Assembly (NCBI RefSeq): GCF_002205845.1
Contig: NZ_NISI01000016.1
Span: 1 to 64,000 of the forward strand
Direction: 5' to 3'
Length of the DNA stretch: 64,000 bases
Source of the DNA: Roseateles puraquae
Lineage (GTDB): Bacteria; Pseudomonadota; Gammaproteobacteria; Burkholderiales; Burkholderiaceae_C
Part shown: positions 8,348-17,331 of the stretch, one piece after another
How positions within the stretch are numbered: the stretch's first letter is position 1
How the letters are laid out: each line of letters starts with the position of its first letter
Notes under the pieces: generated by a model
Database searches by the model: none
Seen by the model: only the letters and a program-made list of their open reading frames with translations
What the model was told of the DNA's origin: nothing
Position numbers and translations under genes: made by a program

Positions 8348-8583
8348 CAGGCGCCGTGGCGAGCGAAGACCTCAGCCACCTCGGCCTCGCTGGCGAACTC
8401 GCCGGTCTCCGCTTCCCGCAAGCCGGCCTTGATGTCCTCGACCTGCCAGGCCTCGAGTGCCAACAACTGCTCCAAGGCTTCAGACACCACCCGCGCCGGG
8501 CTGCGGGCGGTGTCCCGCGCCAGGGCGTCCACCTGCGAGAACACGGCCTCAGGCAGTTCGATGCTCAGGGTGCGGCTGCTCAT
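8347..8583 (-). CDS. Ribbon-helix-helix antitoxin
   Basis: 78 residues. It begins with RTLSIELPEAVFSQVDALA, a short beta strand plus helix typical of CopG/ParD-like ribbon-helix-helix DNA-binding proteins. The acidic, Ala-rich tail (EDIKAGLREAETGEFAS) resembles the ParD region that wraps the toxin. It is first in the three-gene unit antitoxin-toxin-tatD and presumably represses its own promoter in the short gap before purU. Confidence 0.85.
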   Translation of the reverse strand: MSSRTLSIELPEAVFSQVDALARDTARSPARVVSEALEQLLALEAWQVEDIKAGLREAETGEFASEAEVAEVFARHGA

Positions 8584-8622
8584 GGGTGACTCCTCGAAAG
8601 CGCAGGCGCCGAGTTTAGGACT

Positions 8623-9477
8623 TCAGCGGAACACCACCGTGCGGTTGCCGTTCAGCAGCACGCGGTGCTCGGCATGCCACTGGATGGCGCGCGCCAGGGC
8701 CACGCATTCCATGTCGCGGCCGATGCCCACGAGTTGCTCCGGCGGCATGCTGTGGTCGATGCGGGCGACCTCCTGCTCGATGATCGGGCCTTCATCGAGG
8801 TCGCTGGTCACATAGTGGGCCGTGGCGCCGATGAGCTTCACGCCGCGCTCGTAGGCCTGGTGGTAGGGCTTGGCGCCCTTGAAGCTCGGCAGGAAGCTGT
8901 GGTGAATGTTGATCGCGCGGCCCGCCAGCTCGCGACACAGCTCGGGCGACAGGATCTGCATGTAGCGGGCCAGCACCACCAGGTCGATCTGGTTGTCGGC
9001 GATCACCTCGCGGATCTTGGCCTCCTGGGCCGCCTTCTGCGCCTCGGTGCCGCCCAGCAGCGGGAAGTGGTGGAAGGGAATGTTGTGCGAGGCCGCGAGT
9101 TGGTAGAAGTCGCGGTGGTTGGACACGATGGCCGGGATCTCGATCGGCAGATGCCCGGTCTGCACGCGGAACAGCAGGTCGTTCAGGCAGTGGCCCAGCT
9201 TGGACACCAGCAGCAGCACGCGCGTCTTGCGCTCACGCGAGACGAGTTCCCAATCCATGCGGAACTCGTTGGCCAAGGGCTCAAAGGCGGCCTGCAGCGC
9301 CGCCTCTTCGGCCGTGGCCTCGAACTCGATGCGCATGAAGAAACGCGCATGGTCCGCGTCGCCATGTTGATGCGAGGTCAGGATGTTGCCCCCCTGCTGC
9401 AGCAACACGCCGGTCACGGCATGCACGATGCCGGCGCGGTCGGGGCAGGAGAGTTTGAGGATGAAGCGGCGGGTCAT
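8623..9477 (-). CDS. purU: Formyltetrahydrofolate deformylase
   Basis: 284 residues, the normal PurU length. It hydrolyses 10-formyl-THF to formate and THF, balancing one-carbon pools and feeding formate to PurT. An N-terminal ACT domain ([17 protein letters not shown], residues 8-24) is followed by the formyl-transferase fold with [18 protein letters not shown], the catalytic-region [20 protein letters not shown] and [10 protein letters not shown]. Its ATG overlaps the lolD stop by 4 bases, making it the third gene of a lolC-lolD-purU run. Confidence 0.96.
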   Translation of the reverse strand: MTRRFILKLSCPDRAGIVHAVTGVLLQQGGNILTSHQHGDADHARFFMRIEFEATAEEAALQAAFEPLANEFRMDWELVSRERKTRVLLLVSKLGHCLNDLLFRVQTGHLPIEIPAIVSNHRDFYQLAASHNIPFHHFPLLGGTEAQKAAQEAKIREVIADNQIDLVVLARYMQILSPELCRELAGRAINIHHSFLPSFKGAKPYHQAYERGVKLIGATAHYVTSDLDEGPIIEQEVARIDHSMPPEQLVGIGRDMECVALARAIQWHAEHRVLLNGNRTVVFR

Positions 9478-10166
9478 ACGGGTGAGGCGGAAGTCTGGAA
9501 CTGCCCCGCCACCAGGCGCAGCTGCCGGTCGCAGCGGGCCGCCAGGTCGCGGTCATGGGTGACGAGCACGAAGGCCGTGCCCGATTCGCGCGCACATTCG
9601 AGCATCAGCGCGAACACGCCGTCCGCGGTGTCACGGTCGAGGTTGCCGGTGGGCTCGTCGGCCAGCACGCAGGCCGGCCGGGTCACCAGCGCGCGCGCGA
9701 TCGCGACGCGCTGGCGCTCGCCGCCCGATAACTCGCCTGGGCGGTGATTCAGCCGCTCTTTCAGCCCGACGCGGGCCAGCATCTCGGCCGCGGTCGCCCG
9801 CGCCTGCACCGGTGTCTGGCGCCGGATGCGCAGCGGCATGGCGACGTTGTCGAGCGCGCTGAACTCGGGCAGCAGGTGGTGGAACTGGTAGACGAACCCC
9901 AGGTGCTGGTTGCGCCAGCGGCCGCGCTCGGCCTCGTCCATGTCCTCCAGCTTGCGGCCCATCAGTTGCACGGCACCCTGGCTCGGCGCATCCAGCCCGC
10001 CGAGCAGATGCAGCAGCGTGCTCTTGCCGGAGCCGGAGGCCCCGACGATGGCCAGGGTCTCGCCGCGGGCGACCCGCAGGTCCACGCCCTTGAGCACGGT
10101 CACGTCCAGGCCGCCCTCGTTGAAACGACGGGTCAGGCCGGTGGCGTTCAGGATCAGGTCATTCAT
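9474..10166 (-). CDS. lolD: Lipoprotein-releasing system ATP-binding protein LolD
   Basis: 230 residues, an ABC ATPase of the LolD/MacB type. Walker [17 protein letters not shown] lies near residue 42, the signature [15 protein letters not shown] near 146 and Walker [12 protein letters not shown] near 166. It powers extraction of outer-membrane lipoproteins from the inner membrane for hand-over to LolA. It overlaps lolC by 8 bases upstream and purU by 4 bases downstream. Confidence 0.95.
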   Translation of the reverse strand: MNDLILNATGLTRRFNEGGLDVTVLKGVDLRVARGETLAIVGASGSGKSTLLHLLGGLDAPSQGAVQLMGRKLEDMDEAERGRWRNQHLGFVYQFHHLLPEFSALDNVAMPLRIRRQTPVQARATAAEMLARVGLKERLNHRPGELSGGERQRVAIARALVTRPACVLADEPTGNLDRDTADGVFALMLECARESGTAFVLVTHDRDLAARCDRQLRLVAGQFQTSASPV

Positions 10167-11415
10167 AGCGCAGCGCCTCCGCCGGCTGCACGCGGCTGGC
10201 GCGCCAGCTCGGGTAGAGCGTGGCGAGGAAGGACAGCGCCAGCGACACCAGCGCGATCGGAATGATGTCGGCCTGCTGCGGGTCGCTCGGCATCTTGGTG
10301 ATGACGTAGATGCTGCCCGGCAGGAAGCTGACGTTCAGCAGCCGCTCGATGGCCGGCACGATGACGTCGATATTGCAGGCTACCAGCAGGCCCAGGCCCA
10401 CGCCGGAGAGCGTGCCGATGACGCCCGACACTGCCCCCTGCACGATGAAGATGCCCATGATGGAGCGCGGGCTCGCACCCAGGGTGCGCAGGATGGCGAT
10501 GTCGCTCTGCTTGTCGGTCACGGTCATGACCAGCGTCGACACGAGGTTGAAGGCGGCGACCGCGACGATCAGGGTCAGGATGATGCTCATCAGACGCTTC
10601 TCGACCTGCACCGCATCAAACCAGGTGGCGTTGGAGCGGGTCCAGTCGCGCACCAGGATGTCCGGGCCCATCACGGGCGCCAGCTCGGCGGCGATGCGCC
10701 GGGCCTCGTGCACGTCGCGCAGCTTGAGCTGCACGCCCGTCGGGCCGCCGGTGCGGTACAGGCGCGCGGCGTCTTCGATGTTGACCAGGGCCAGGCCCGA
10801 GTCGTACTCGTAATGGCCGGCCGTGAAGGTGCCGACCACCGTGAAGCTCTTGAGCCGCGGGGCCACGCCGGCAGGCGTGACCTGGCCGCCCGGGGCCACC
10901 ACGGTGATCTTGTCGCCTTCGCGCACGTCCAACTGACGCGCGAGTTCGGAGCCGAGCACGATGCCCCAGCTGCCCGGCTGCAGCCTGGCAAAGGCACCAT
11001 CCTTCAGTGCCGCACCCAGGCCGGTGACCGTGGCCTCGTCCGCCGGCGAGATGCCGCGGATGACGGCGCCCTTGTAGGCGTCCCCGCGGGCGATCAGGCT
11101 CTGACTCGCGATGAAAGGCGCGGCGCCGACGACGGCCGGGTTCTGGCGGGCCTTGGTGGCCGTGGCCTGCCAGTCCGGCAGGGCCTGGCCGCTGTAGTCG
11201 AGCAGCTCGATGTGGGCGATGACCTCCAGCATGCGGTCGCGCACCTCGCGCTGGAAGCCGTTCATCACCGACAGCACGATGATCAGCGCGGCCACCCCGA
11301 GCGCGATGCCCAGGATGGACACCCCCGAGATGAAACTGATGAAGCGGTTGCGCCGCCCGCCGCGGCCGGCGCGCGTGTAGCGCCAGCCGACCTGGAGTTC
11401 AAACGGCAACGACAT
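10159..11415 (-). CDS. lolC: Lipoprotein-releasing system permease LolC/LolE
   Basis: 418 residues from the ATG at 11415, chosen because LolC/E proteins begin with a short cytoplasmic stretch like [20 protein letters not shown] first membrane helix ([20 protein letters not shown]) and the classic [14 protein letters not shown] motif follow, then a large periplasmic domain and three more helices at the C-terminus (from about residue 270). It partners LolD. Only one permease is present, as in bacteria using a LolF/LolC homodimer-type system. A longer upstream frame exists but is antisense to the phosphatase. Confidence 0.93.
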   Translation of the reverse strand: MSLPFELQVGWRYTRAGRGGRRNRFISFISGVSILGIALGVAALIIVLSVMNGFQREVRDRMLEVIAHIELLDYSGQALPDWQATATKARQNPAVVGAAPFIASQSLIARGDAYKGAVIRGISPADEATVTGLGAALKDGAFARLQPGSWGIVLGSELARQLDVREGDKITVVAPGGQVTPAGVAPRLKSFTVVGTFTAGHYEYDSGLALVNIEDAARLYRTGGPTGVQLKLRDVHEARRIAAELAPVMGPDILVRDWTRSNATWFDAVQVEKRLMSIILTLIVAVAAFNLVSTLVMTVTDKQSDIAILRTLGASPRSIMGIFIVQGAVSGVIGTLSGVGLGLLVACNIDVIVPAIERLLNVSFLPGSIYVITKMPSDPQQADIIPIALVSLALSFLATLYPSWRASRVQPAEALRYE

Positions 11416-11503
11416 GGACGTGGCAAAAGGCGAGCAGCATGGGGCCGGCATGGTAACTGCCCGCCCCCGTCCACAATGGGGCTCCTGCCCTTCTGGAGTT
11501 GCG

Positions 11504-12037
11504 ATGAAGACCTTGTCCGTCCTCGCCATGGCCGGTTGGCTGACAAGCCTGGCCCCGGCCGCCCTGGCGGCTCCTGACCTCGTCATCCTGGTGCGGCATG
11601 CCGAGAAGGCCGCCGAACCGGGCAACGACCCGGCGCTGTCGCCCGAGGGTGCCCAGCGGGCGCAGGCGCTGGCTGACGCGCTCAAGGGGCTGCGCGTCAG
11701 CACCATCATCACGACGCAGTACCGCCGCACCCGCGACACCGCTGCCCCGCTGGCCCAGGCGCTCGGCCTTCAGCCGCAAGTCATCGAGACCCGCAAGGGC
11801 GACATGCCCGGCCATGTACAGCAGGTGGCGGACACCGTGCGGGCGCAGTCCGGCACGGTGGTCGTTGTGGGCCACAGCAACACCGTGACACCCCTGCTGG
11901 CCGCGCTCGGCGGGCCGAAGCTGGCCGAGCTGTGCGAAACCAGCTTCCAGCACCTCTTCCTGTGGCAGCCACCGGGCGGCTGGGCGCGCTTGAGCTACGG
12001 CGCGCCGGGGCAGCCGCCCACACCAGGTTGCCTCTGA
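11504..12037 (+). CDS. Secreted histidine phosphatase family protein (SixA/PGAM-like)
   Basis: 177 residues from ATG 11504 with a TGGAG site 5 bases upstream. A signal peptide is visible (TLSVLAMAGWLTSLAPAALA). The mature protein has the phosphohistidine motif LVRHAEKA and the second catalytic histidine in VVVVGHSNTVTPLL, so the fold looks intact. The substrate is unknown; it is likely periplasmic. It is divergent from lolC with an 88-base gap. Confidence 0.85.
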   Translation: MKTLSVLAMAGWLTSLAPAALAAPDLVILVRHAEKAAEPGNDPALSPEGAQRAQALADALKGLRVSTIITTQYRRTRDTAAPLAQALGLQPQVIETRKGDMPGHVQQVADTVRAQSGTVVVVGHSNTVTPLLAALGGPKLAELCETSFQHLFLWQPPGGWARLSYGAPGQPPTPGCL

Positions 12038-12166
12038 GGGTCGGGGGCTCGCCGGTCGTGCTCACAAGGCCGCATGTGACGACACACTCAGGGAGATGTC
12101 ATGCGACACCTCACCTCGGCGCCGGGCTGGCCGCACCGGCGAAGTGCCACCGGGCCGACGGACTGA

Positions 12167-15028
12167 TCAGGGCGCCCCGCCCCGCTTGAGCTCCCGCTGT
12201 GCCAAGGTGAACTCGCGGTAGGGCACGGCCTGCGTGGCGACGGTGCGTTCGAACCATGGCAGCGCGTCGGCTCGGCGCCCCTGCGCCACCAGTTGCTGGC
12301 CGATGAAGTAGTAGGCCTCGGCCAGACGCAACCGCTCGGTCTCGGGCTTCTCGCGCGCGAGCTTCAGCAGGCCATCGCGGTCCAGGCTGCCGCCCAGGTA
12401 GCGCAGCAGCGCACCGCCCCATTGGCTCGCATCTGCGGCATCCAGGTCGCCCGCGATGGCGGCCTTGCCTCGGCCGCCCTGGCGCTCGGCCGCCAGGTAC
12501 AGCCACAGCAGCGTGAAGTGGCGCGCCTCGCCACTGGCATTCGCCGCACTGTCCCGCAGCACGACTTCAGCGCGCTCGAAGTTGCCCAGCAGGTAGTGCG
12601 TCAGGCCCAGCCAGCTGCCCCGAGTACTGCCCTGCTCCGCCTGCCGCTGAAAGACCGCCACCGCGTCCTCCAGCCGGCCCAGCCCCACCAGCGCCACGCC
12701 CCGCGCCTCCAGTGCCGCGCCAGCGTCATCGCCCTCGGGCAGCAACGCCAGGGCACGGTCCGCGTCTGCCAGGGCGTCCTCGAACTGCCCGAGCTGGTTG
12801 TTGGCCAGGGCCCGCTCCGCCAGCGCCCGCCCGGCCAGCCGGCCTTGGCCATCGGCGGCAGCGATCACACGGGTGTCCATCAGGCGCACGAACTCGTTGA
12901 GCTGCATCAGCTGCCACAGCGCGTCCGGCCGGGCGCCGCTGCGGAACTTCAGCAGGCGGCGGTCGATCTCGGCATAGCCCGGGTCGGCTGCCTTGAAGTC
13001 CAGCAGCGGCATGCGCATGCGGTAGCTGCCCAGCGTCGCACGGGCGCGGCCCACGCGATCGCGGTAGGCGTCCAGGTCACCCGGCAACACCTCGTCGGCA
13101 CGCCGCTCCACCGACGTGATGAACTGGACCACGGCCCCGTCCACTTCCACGCGGCTGTTGAAGGCCAGATGCCGGTCGGCGATCTGCTGGGGCGGGGGTG
13201 CGGCCGTCTTCAAGGGCTGCGGCCCGGTCACCTTGACGCGCAGCTCCGCACTGCGCGGCGCCTGCAGGTGATACGGGTAGCGGCGGCGCGCTTCCTGCGG
13301 CAAGGGCAGGCTGTCGACCAGCTCGGCCGATGGGAACTCCAGGTCCAGCGAACCGCGCAGATAGCGGCCCGGTCCCGGGTGCTCGAAATGCAGCTTGAGC
13401 TCCCACTCGTTGGTCTCGCGGCTGTCGACAACCTCCGGGGCCGCCGTGCCGGTCAGCCCGGGCAGCTGGCGCACGTAGGCACCACCCAAGGCCTCCGCCA
13501 GGCGCTCCAGGCCGAGCGCCGCATGCTGGGCACGCCACCACTCGGCCGCCAGGCCCGTGGCCTTCAGGCGCGTGTCCAGCCGCACGGGGCGGTCCAGGCG
13601 ACTGAAGTCCCAGTCCTGCTGGAAAGCCAGCGCGTCCCGCGCAAACTCCGGCACGACGACCGGCTGCGGCCCGGCGTCACCCAGGCCGACCGGCAAAGCC
13701 GCGCCATAAGCGTAGTAGCCGCGCCCACGCAGGGACAGCCCCTGGCCATTGAGCGTGGAGTCCAGATAGAAAGTGCGGCCGTCCAGCACCACACGGCTGA
13801 TCACGTGGTCGAACTGGTCATGCGACGGCAGATAGTTCATGACGCCGCGGTTGCGCACGATGGACACCAGGGCCGGCCGCGCGTCCAGGCCCATGGCCTG
13901 CAGCAGGCTGTTGAGCAGCAGCGTCTTGTCCTTGCAGTCGCCGAGCCGCTCGGCCAGCGTGCGTGCCGCCGGCTTGGGCCGGTGCGAACTCTCCCCCAGC
14001 GACGCCGAGAAGTACCGGACCTCGTCCTGCACGAAGCGCAGTGCCAGGGCCACCTGCTGCTCGGGCGTGGCTGCCGCCGCCTTCAGCTCGGCCGCCTTGT
14101 TGGCCACGGCCGGCGCCAGGTTGTCGGTCGCGAACAGGCGCTGGGCCCATTGGTCCACCTCGGCCCAGCTCGCGTACTCGGTCACCTGCAAGGCCGGGTA
14201 GACCTTGAACCAGGGCGGCGTGGCCGCCTCATCAGGCACGGCGGCCAGGCGTTCGCGCAGCACCCGGATCACCCGCTTGCCGCCCTCCTCGAACTGCTCA
14301 GGCACCAGGTCGGAGGCGAGCGTTCGCACCTGCAGTGGGCGATCGACAGGCGACTCGACACGGATGTGCAGGCGGTCCACCGGTGCGTCGGACGCCAGCT
14401 GGAACAAGTCGGAGTAGCGACCCTCGAAGATCGGGTTCTCGCCCTCGACGGTGTAGGCCAGATCGACGATATCGCCCACCCGCACGTCGCTGATCACGAC
14501 CAACGCCGTGCGCACGCCGTCGATCATCTGGCGCTCCAGCTGCTGCTCGCGGCGCATCATCTCGATGCGCGCATCGCGCAACCGGTCCTCGCGCCGGCCT
14601 TCACGCACCAGGCCGACCTGGTGGATGACCAGCTTCTGGTAGGCCGGATTGAAGCGGATCTGCGGCTCGCCGACCTCGCGCAGCACCGAGCTGTCGAGCG
14701 CGATGCGCTGCAGGTGGACGTAGGTCGCGGTGGCCGACTTCGGTCCGAGCTGGACCTGCACGTCAACCAAGGGATCACGCCGCGCACGACCCGCCGGCGC
14801 CGGGGTCGGCGCTCCCTGGGGCTCCGCAGCCGGGGCCGGCTTGACCCAGGCGGCCGGTACGCCGAAGCGATAGCCCGCGTCAGCAGGCACCGCGGGGTAG
14901 GCCGGCAAACCGGCCTTGGCCGCTGCAGGCCGTGCCGCCGGCTTGGCGGAGGGTTTGGGTGCCGGTGCCTGGGCCATCGCCAGACCGGCGGCCAGCATCA
15001 ACGCTGGCCCGATTCGCCACCATGTCAT
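12167..15028 (-). CDS. DUF3857 / transglutaminase-like / TPR exported protein
   Basis: 953 residues with an N-terminal signal peptide (MLAAGLAMAQA) and a Pro/Ala linker. A DUF3857 domain (about residues 90-260) is followed by a transglutaminase-like core with the cysteine in LGDCKDKTLLLNSLLQAMG near 365 and a downstream histidine/aspartate in HDQFDHVISRV. TPR-like repeats lie from about residue 700 to the end (ALANNQLGQFEDALADADRA and similar). The catalytic triad looks present. Homologues are exported or periplasmic proteins of unclear substrate. It stands alone, convergent with the phosphatase. Confidence 0.85.
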   Translation of the reverse strand: MTWWRIGPALMLAAGLAMAQAPAPKPSAKPAARPAAAKAGLPAYPAVPADAGYRFGVPAAWVKPAPAAEPQGAPTPAPAGRARRDPLVDVQVQLGPKSATATYVHLQRIALDSSVLREVGEPQIRFNPAYQKLVIHQVGLVREGRREDRLRDARIEMMRREQQLERQMIDGVRTALVVISDVRVGDIVDLAYTVEGENPIFEGRYSDLFQLASDAPVDRLHIRVESPVDRPLQVRTLASDLVPEQFEEGGKRVIRVLRERLAAVPDEAATPPWFKVYPALQVTEYASWAEVDQWAQRLFATDNLAPAVANKAAELKAAAATPEQQVALALRFVQDEVRYFSASLGESSHRPKPAARTLAERLGDCKDKTLLLNSLLQAMGLDARPALVSIVRNRGVMNYLPSHDQFDHVISRVVLDGRTFYLDSTLNGQGLSLRGRGYYAYGAALPVGLGDAGPQPVVVPEFARDALAFQQDWDFSRLDRPVRLDTRLKATGLAAEWWRAQHAALGLERLAEALGGAYVRQLPGLTGTAAPEVVDSRETNEWELKLHFEHPGPGRYLRGSLDLEFPSAELVDSLPLPQEARRRYPYHLQAPRSAELRVKVTGPQPLKTAAPPPQQIADRHLAFNSRVEVDGAVVQFITSVERRADEVLPGDLDAYRDRVGRARATLGSYRMRMPLLDFKAADPGYAEIDRRLLKFRSGARPDALWQLMQLNEFVRLMDTRVIAAADGQGRLAGRALAERALANNQLGQFEDALADADRALALLPEGDDAGAALEARGVALVGLGRLEDAVAVFQRQAEQGSTRGSWLGLTHYLLGNFERAEVVLRDSAANASGEARHFTLLWLYLAAERQGGRGKAAIAGDLDAADASQWGGALLRYLGGSLDRDGLLKLAREKPETERLRLAEAYYFIGQQLVAQGRRADALPWFERTVATQAVPYREFTLAQRELKRGGAP

Positions 15029-15113
15029 GTCTTGTGACCTCCCGTGTGCTGGCCCGATTGTGCGGTGCCGACGCAGCCTGCGTCAGACCGTGGGCGGGAG
15101 GGGCGGCGCGGGC

Positions 15114-15959
15114 TCAGTGCAACATCTGCGCGACCTCGGCAGCCGGGTCGCCCGCGGCGGCCACGCGGGTGGCCAGCAGTTCCAGGTCGAGGTCCAGATG
15201 CAGATGCTGGATCAGCTCGGGCACCGCCGCCTGCAGGGCATGGACCGGCTCGTCATGATGCTCGGCCGCATCGGCCAGCACCTCGGCGAGGTGGAGCACT
15301 GCGGCGATCAGCGAGAAGGGCCGCGTGTCCAGCGGCCGGTTGGCATGGCCGAAGGCGTCGACCAGGGCCTGAGGGAAATGCCAGTGCCGGGCCAGCGCGG
15401 CCGTCACGTCGGCATGGGTGCAGTCGAAGCGGTGCTCTTCCAGCGAGAACCGGCTGCCGGGCTCGGCCGCGTGGGCCTCCACGTCGGCCACCAGTTGAGG
15501 CTGGTCCATGGCCATCAGCAGCTGGCCGGTGCGCAGCATCAGGCCGGCGAGGTAGGCGGTGTCAGCCAGGCCCGCGTCCACGCCCAGCAGGCGCGACAGG
15601 ATGCGGGCGTAGGTGGCGGTGGCGACGCTGTGGCGCCAGAACGTGGCGCGGTCCAGCCCCTGCACGCTGGGGAAGGCGCCGCTCAGGCAGGCCGCGAGCG
15701 TCAGGTTGCGCAGCGTCTCCAGCCCCAGCGCATGCGCCGCGTCCACGACGGTGGCGATCTGGTGCGACGGGCTGTAGTGCGCGGAGTTGGCCAGGCGCAG
15801 CACCTTGGCGGCCAGCGTCGAGTCCTTCTCGATCAGGGCCGCGATCTGCGGCAGGCCGACGTTGTCGTCATCGAAGCTCTTGAGCAGCCGCGACGCCACT
15901 TCGGGCATCGTCGGCAGGGCGTTGTGCTTGACGAAGAATCGCTCCGCTGCTGCATTCAT
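15114..15959 (-). CDS. HDOD domain-containing protein
   Basis: 281 residues that are essentially one HDOD (HD-related output) domain: LPTMPEVASRLLKSFDDDNVG near residues 15-35, LIEKDSTLAAKVLRLANSA near 43-61, and the degenerate HD region FWRHSVATATYARIL. HDOD proteins lack phosphohydrolase residues and serve as signalling or scaffold outputs for stress, motility or c-di-GMP circuits. It is monocistronic, between the DUF3857 gene and gckA. Confidence 0.9.
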   Translation of the reverse strand: MNAAAERFFVKHNALPTMPEVASRLLKSFDDDNVGLPQIAALIEKDSTLAAKVLRLANSAHYSPSHQIATVVDAAHALGLETLRNLTLAACLSGAFPSVQGLDRATFWRHSVATATYARILSRLLGVDAGLADTAYLAGLMLRTGQLLMAMDQPQLVADVEAHAAEPGSRFSLEEHRFDCTHADVTAALARHWHFPQALVDAFGHANRPLDTRPFSLIAAVLHLAEVLADAAEHHDEPVHALQAAVPELIQHLHLDLDLELLATRVAAAGDPAAEVAQMLH

Positions 15960-16035
15960 CTTCCGGTCTCCGTGGCGATGAGGACCGGGCCAGTCTAGGC
16001 GCGGCCTGCCCTCCGCGGGACGCTGCAGCGCGGCC

Positions 16036-17331
16036 TCAAGTGATCAGCAATGCACGGAAATCGTTGACATTCGTGAAGGTCGGGCCCGGCACGAGCAGAT
16101 CGCCCAGCGGCTCGAAGAAGCTCGCACTGTCATGCGCATCGAGCAGCGCCTGCGCGTTCAGGCCCAGGGCCCGGGCGCGGGCCAGGCTGGTGGGTGTGAG
16201 CAGCGCCCCCGCATGCGGGCCGACGCCGTCGATGCCGTCGGTGTCGGCGGCCAGCGCATGCACGCCCGGCTCGCCCTGCAGCGCCAGCGCGCAACCCAGC
16301 AGGAACTCGGTCGCCCGCCCACCGCGGCCCGGTGCGCGGCTGGGGTTGACGGTCACGGTGGTCTCGCCGCCGGACAGGATCACACAGGGCCGCGCGAACG
16401 GCTCGCCGCGCCGCGCCACCGCGCGGGCCAGCGCCGCATGAACGCCGCCCACCACGCGCGATTCACCTTCGATCTCGTCGCTCAGGACATGGGCCGCCAG
16501 GCCTTGCGCGCGGGCCGCATCGGCAGCCGCCTCCAGGCTCATCTGCGGCGTGGAGAGCATGACGAGCGTGTGCCCGGCCAGGCGCGGGTCGCCCGGCTTG
16601 GGCGTCTCGAAGGCACCGGAGGCCAGCCCCGCGCGGGCCGCCGCAGGCAGGTCGATCTGGTAGCGGTGGCAGATCGCCAAGGCATCGGCGCAGGTGGTGG
16701 CGTCTGCCACGGTGGGGCCGGAGGCGATGACGGCGGGATCGTCGCCGGGCACGTCGCTGATCATCAGCGTGACCACGCGCGCCGGCGCACAGGCCGCGGC
16801 CAGCCGGCCACCTTTGATGGCCGACAGGTGCTTGCGCACACAGTTCATCTCGCCGATGGTGGCGCCGCTGGCCAGCAGCGCGCGGTTCACGGCCTGCTTG
16901 TCGGCGAGCGTCAGGCCGGGCGCGGGCAGGCTCATCAACGCCGAGCCGCCGCCCGAGATGAGACAGATGACGAGGTCGTCTGCCGTGAGGCCGCGGGTCA
17001 AGGCCAGCAGGCGCTCGCTGGCGGCCAGCCCGGCGGCGTCCGGCACCGGATGCGCAGCCTCCACCACCTCCAGCCGCCGCGGCCGCCCGCCCAGAGGCAC
17101 ATGGCCGTAGCGGGTGATGACGAGGCCCGACAGCGGCGCCTCGGCCGGCCACGCGGCCTCCAGGGCCTGTGCCATCGCACCACCGGCCTTGCCCGCACCC
17201 AGCACCAGCGTGCGACCACGCCCGGGCTCGGGCGGCGGGGGCAGGTGGGCCGCCAGCACACGGCCCGGCAAGGCGCTGGCCACGGCGACGTCGTAGAGCT
17301 GGCGCAGCAGGGCGCGAGGGTCGAGGGTCAT
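16036..17331 (-). CDS. gckA: Glycerate 2-kinase, GckA/MOFRL family
   Basis: 431 residues, a DUF4147 plus MOFRL architecture. Visible motifs are VLGAGKAGGAMAQALE, LISGGGSALMSLPAPGL near 128, ILSGGETTVTV near 318 and the MOFRL-type LAADTDGIDGVG near 362. The enzyme phosphorylates glycerate to 2-phosphoglycerate; homologues are often mislabelled TtuD hydroxypyruvate reductase. Its start overlaps the puuD stop by 4 bases (ATGA), tying it to urate catabolism, where glyoxylate carbon flows via tartronate semialdehyde to glycerate. Confidence 0.92.
   Translation of the reverse strand: MTLDPRALLRQLYDVAVASALPGRVLAAHLPPPPEPGRGRTLVLGAGKAGGAMAQALEAAWPAEAPLSGLVITRYGHVPLGGRPRRLEVVEAAHPVPDAAGLAASERLLALTRGLTADDLVICLISGGGSALMSLPAPGLTLADKQAVNRALLASGATIGEMNCVRKHLSAIKGGRLAAACAPARVVTLMISDVPGDDPAVIASGPTVADATTCADALAICHRYQIDLPAAARAGLASGAFETPKPGDPRLAGHTLVMLSTPQMSLEAAADAARAQGLAAHVLSDEIEGESRVVGGVHAALARAVARRGEPFARPCVILSGGETTVTVNPSRAPGRGGRATEFLLGCALALQGEPGVHALAADTDGIDGVGPHAGALLTPTSLARARALGLNAQALLDAHDSASFFEPLGDLLVPGPTFTNVNDFRALLIT

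Noticed and set aside
12293-15037. 914-codon open frame opposite the DUF3857 gene
   Set aside because: His/Gln/Arg-rich product with no family pattern; typical shadow of a high-GC gene.
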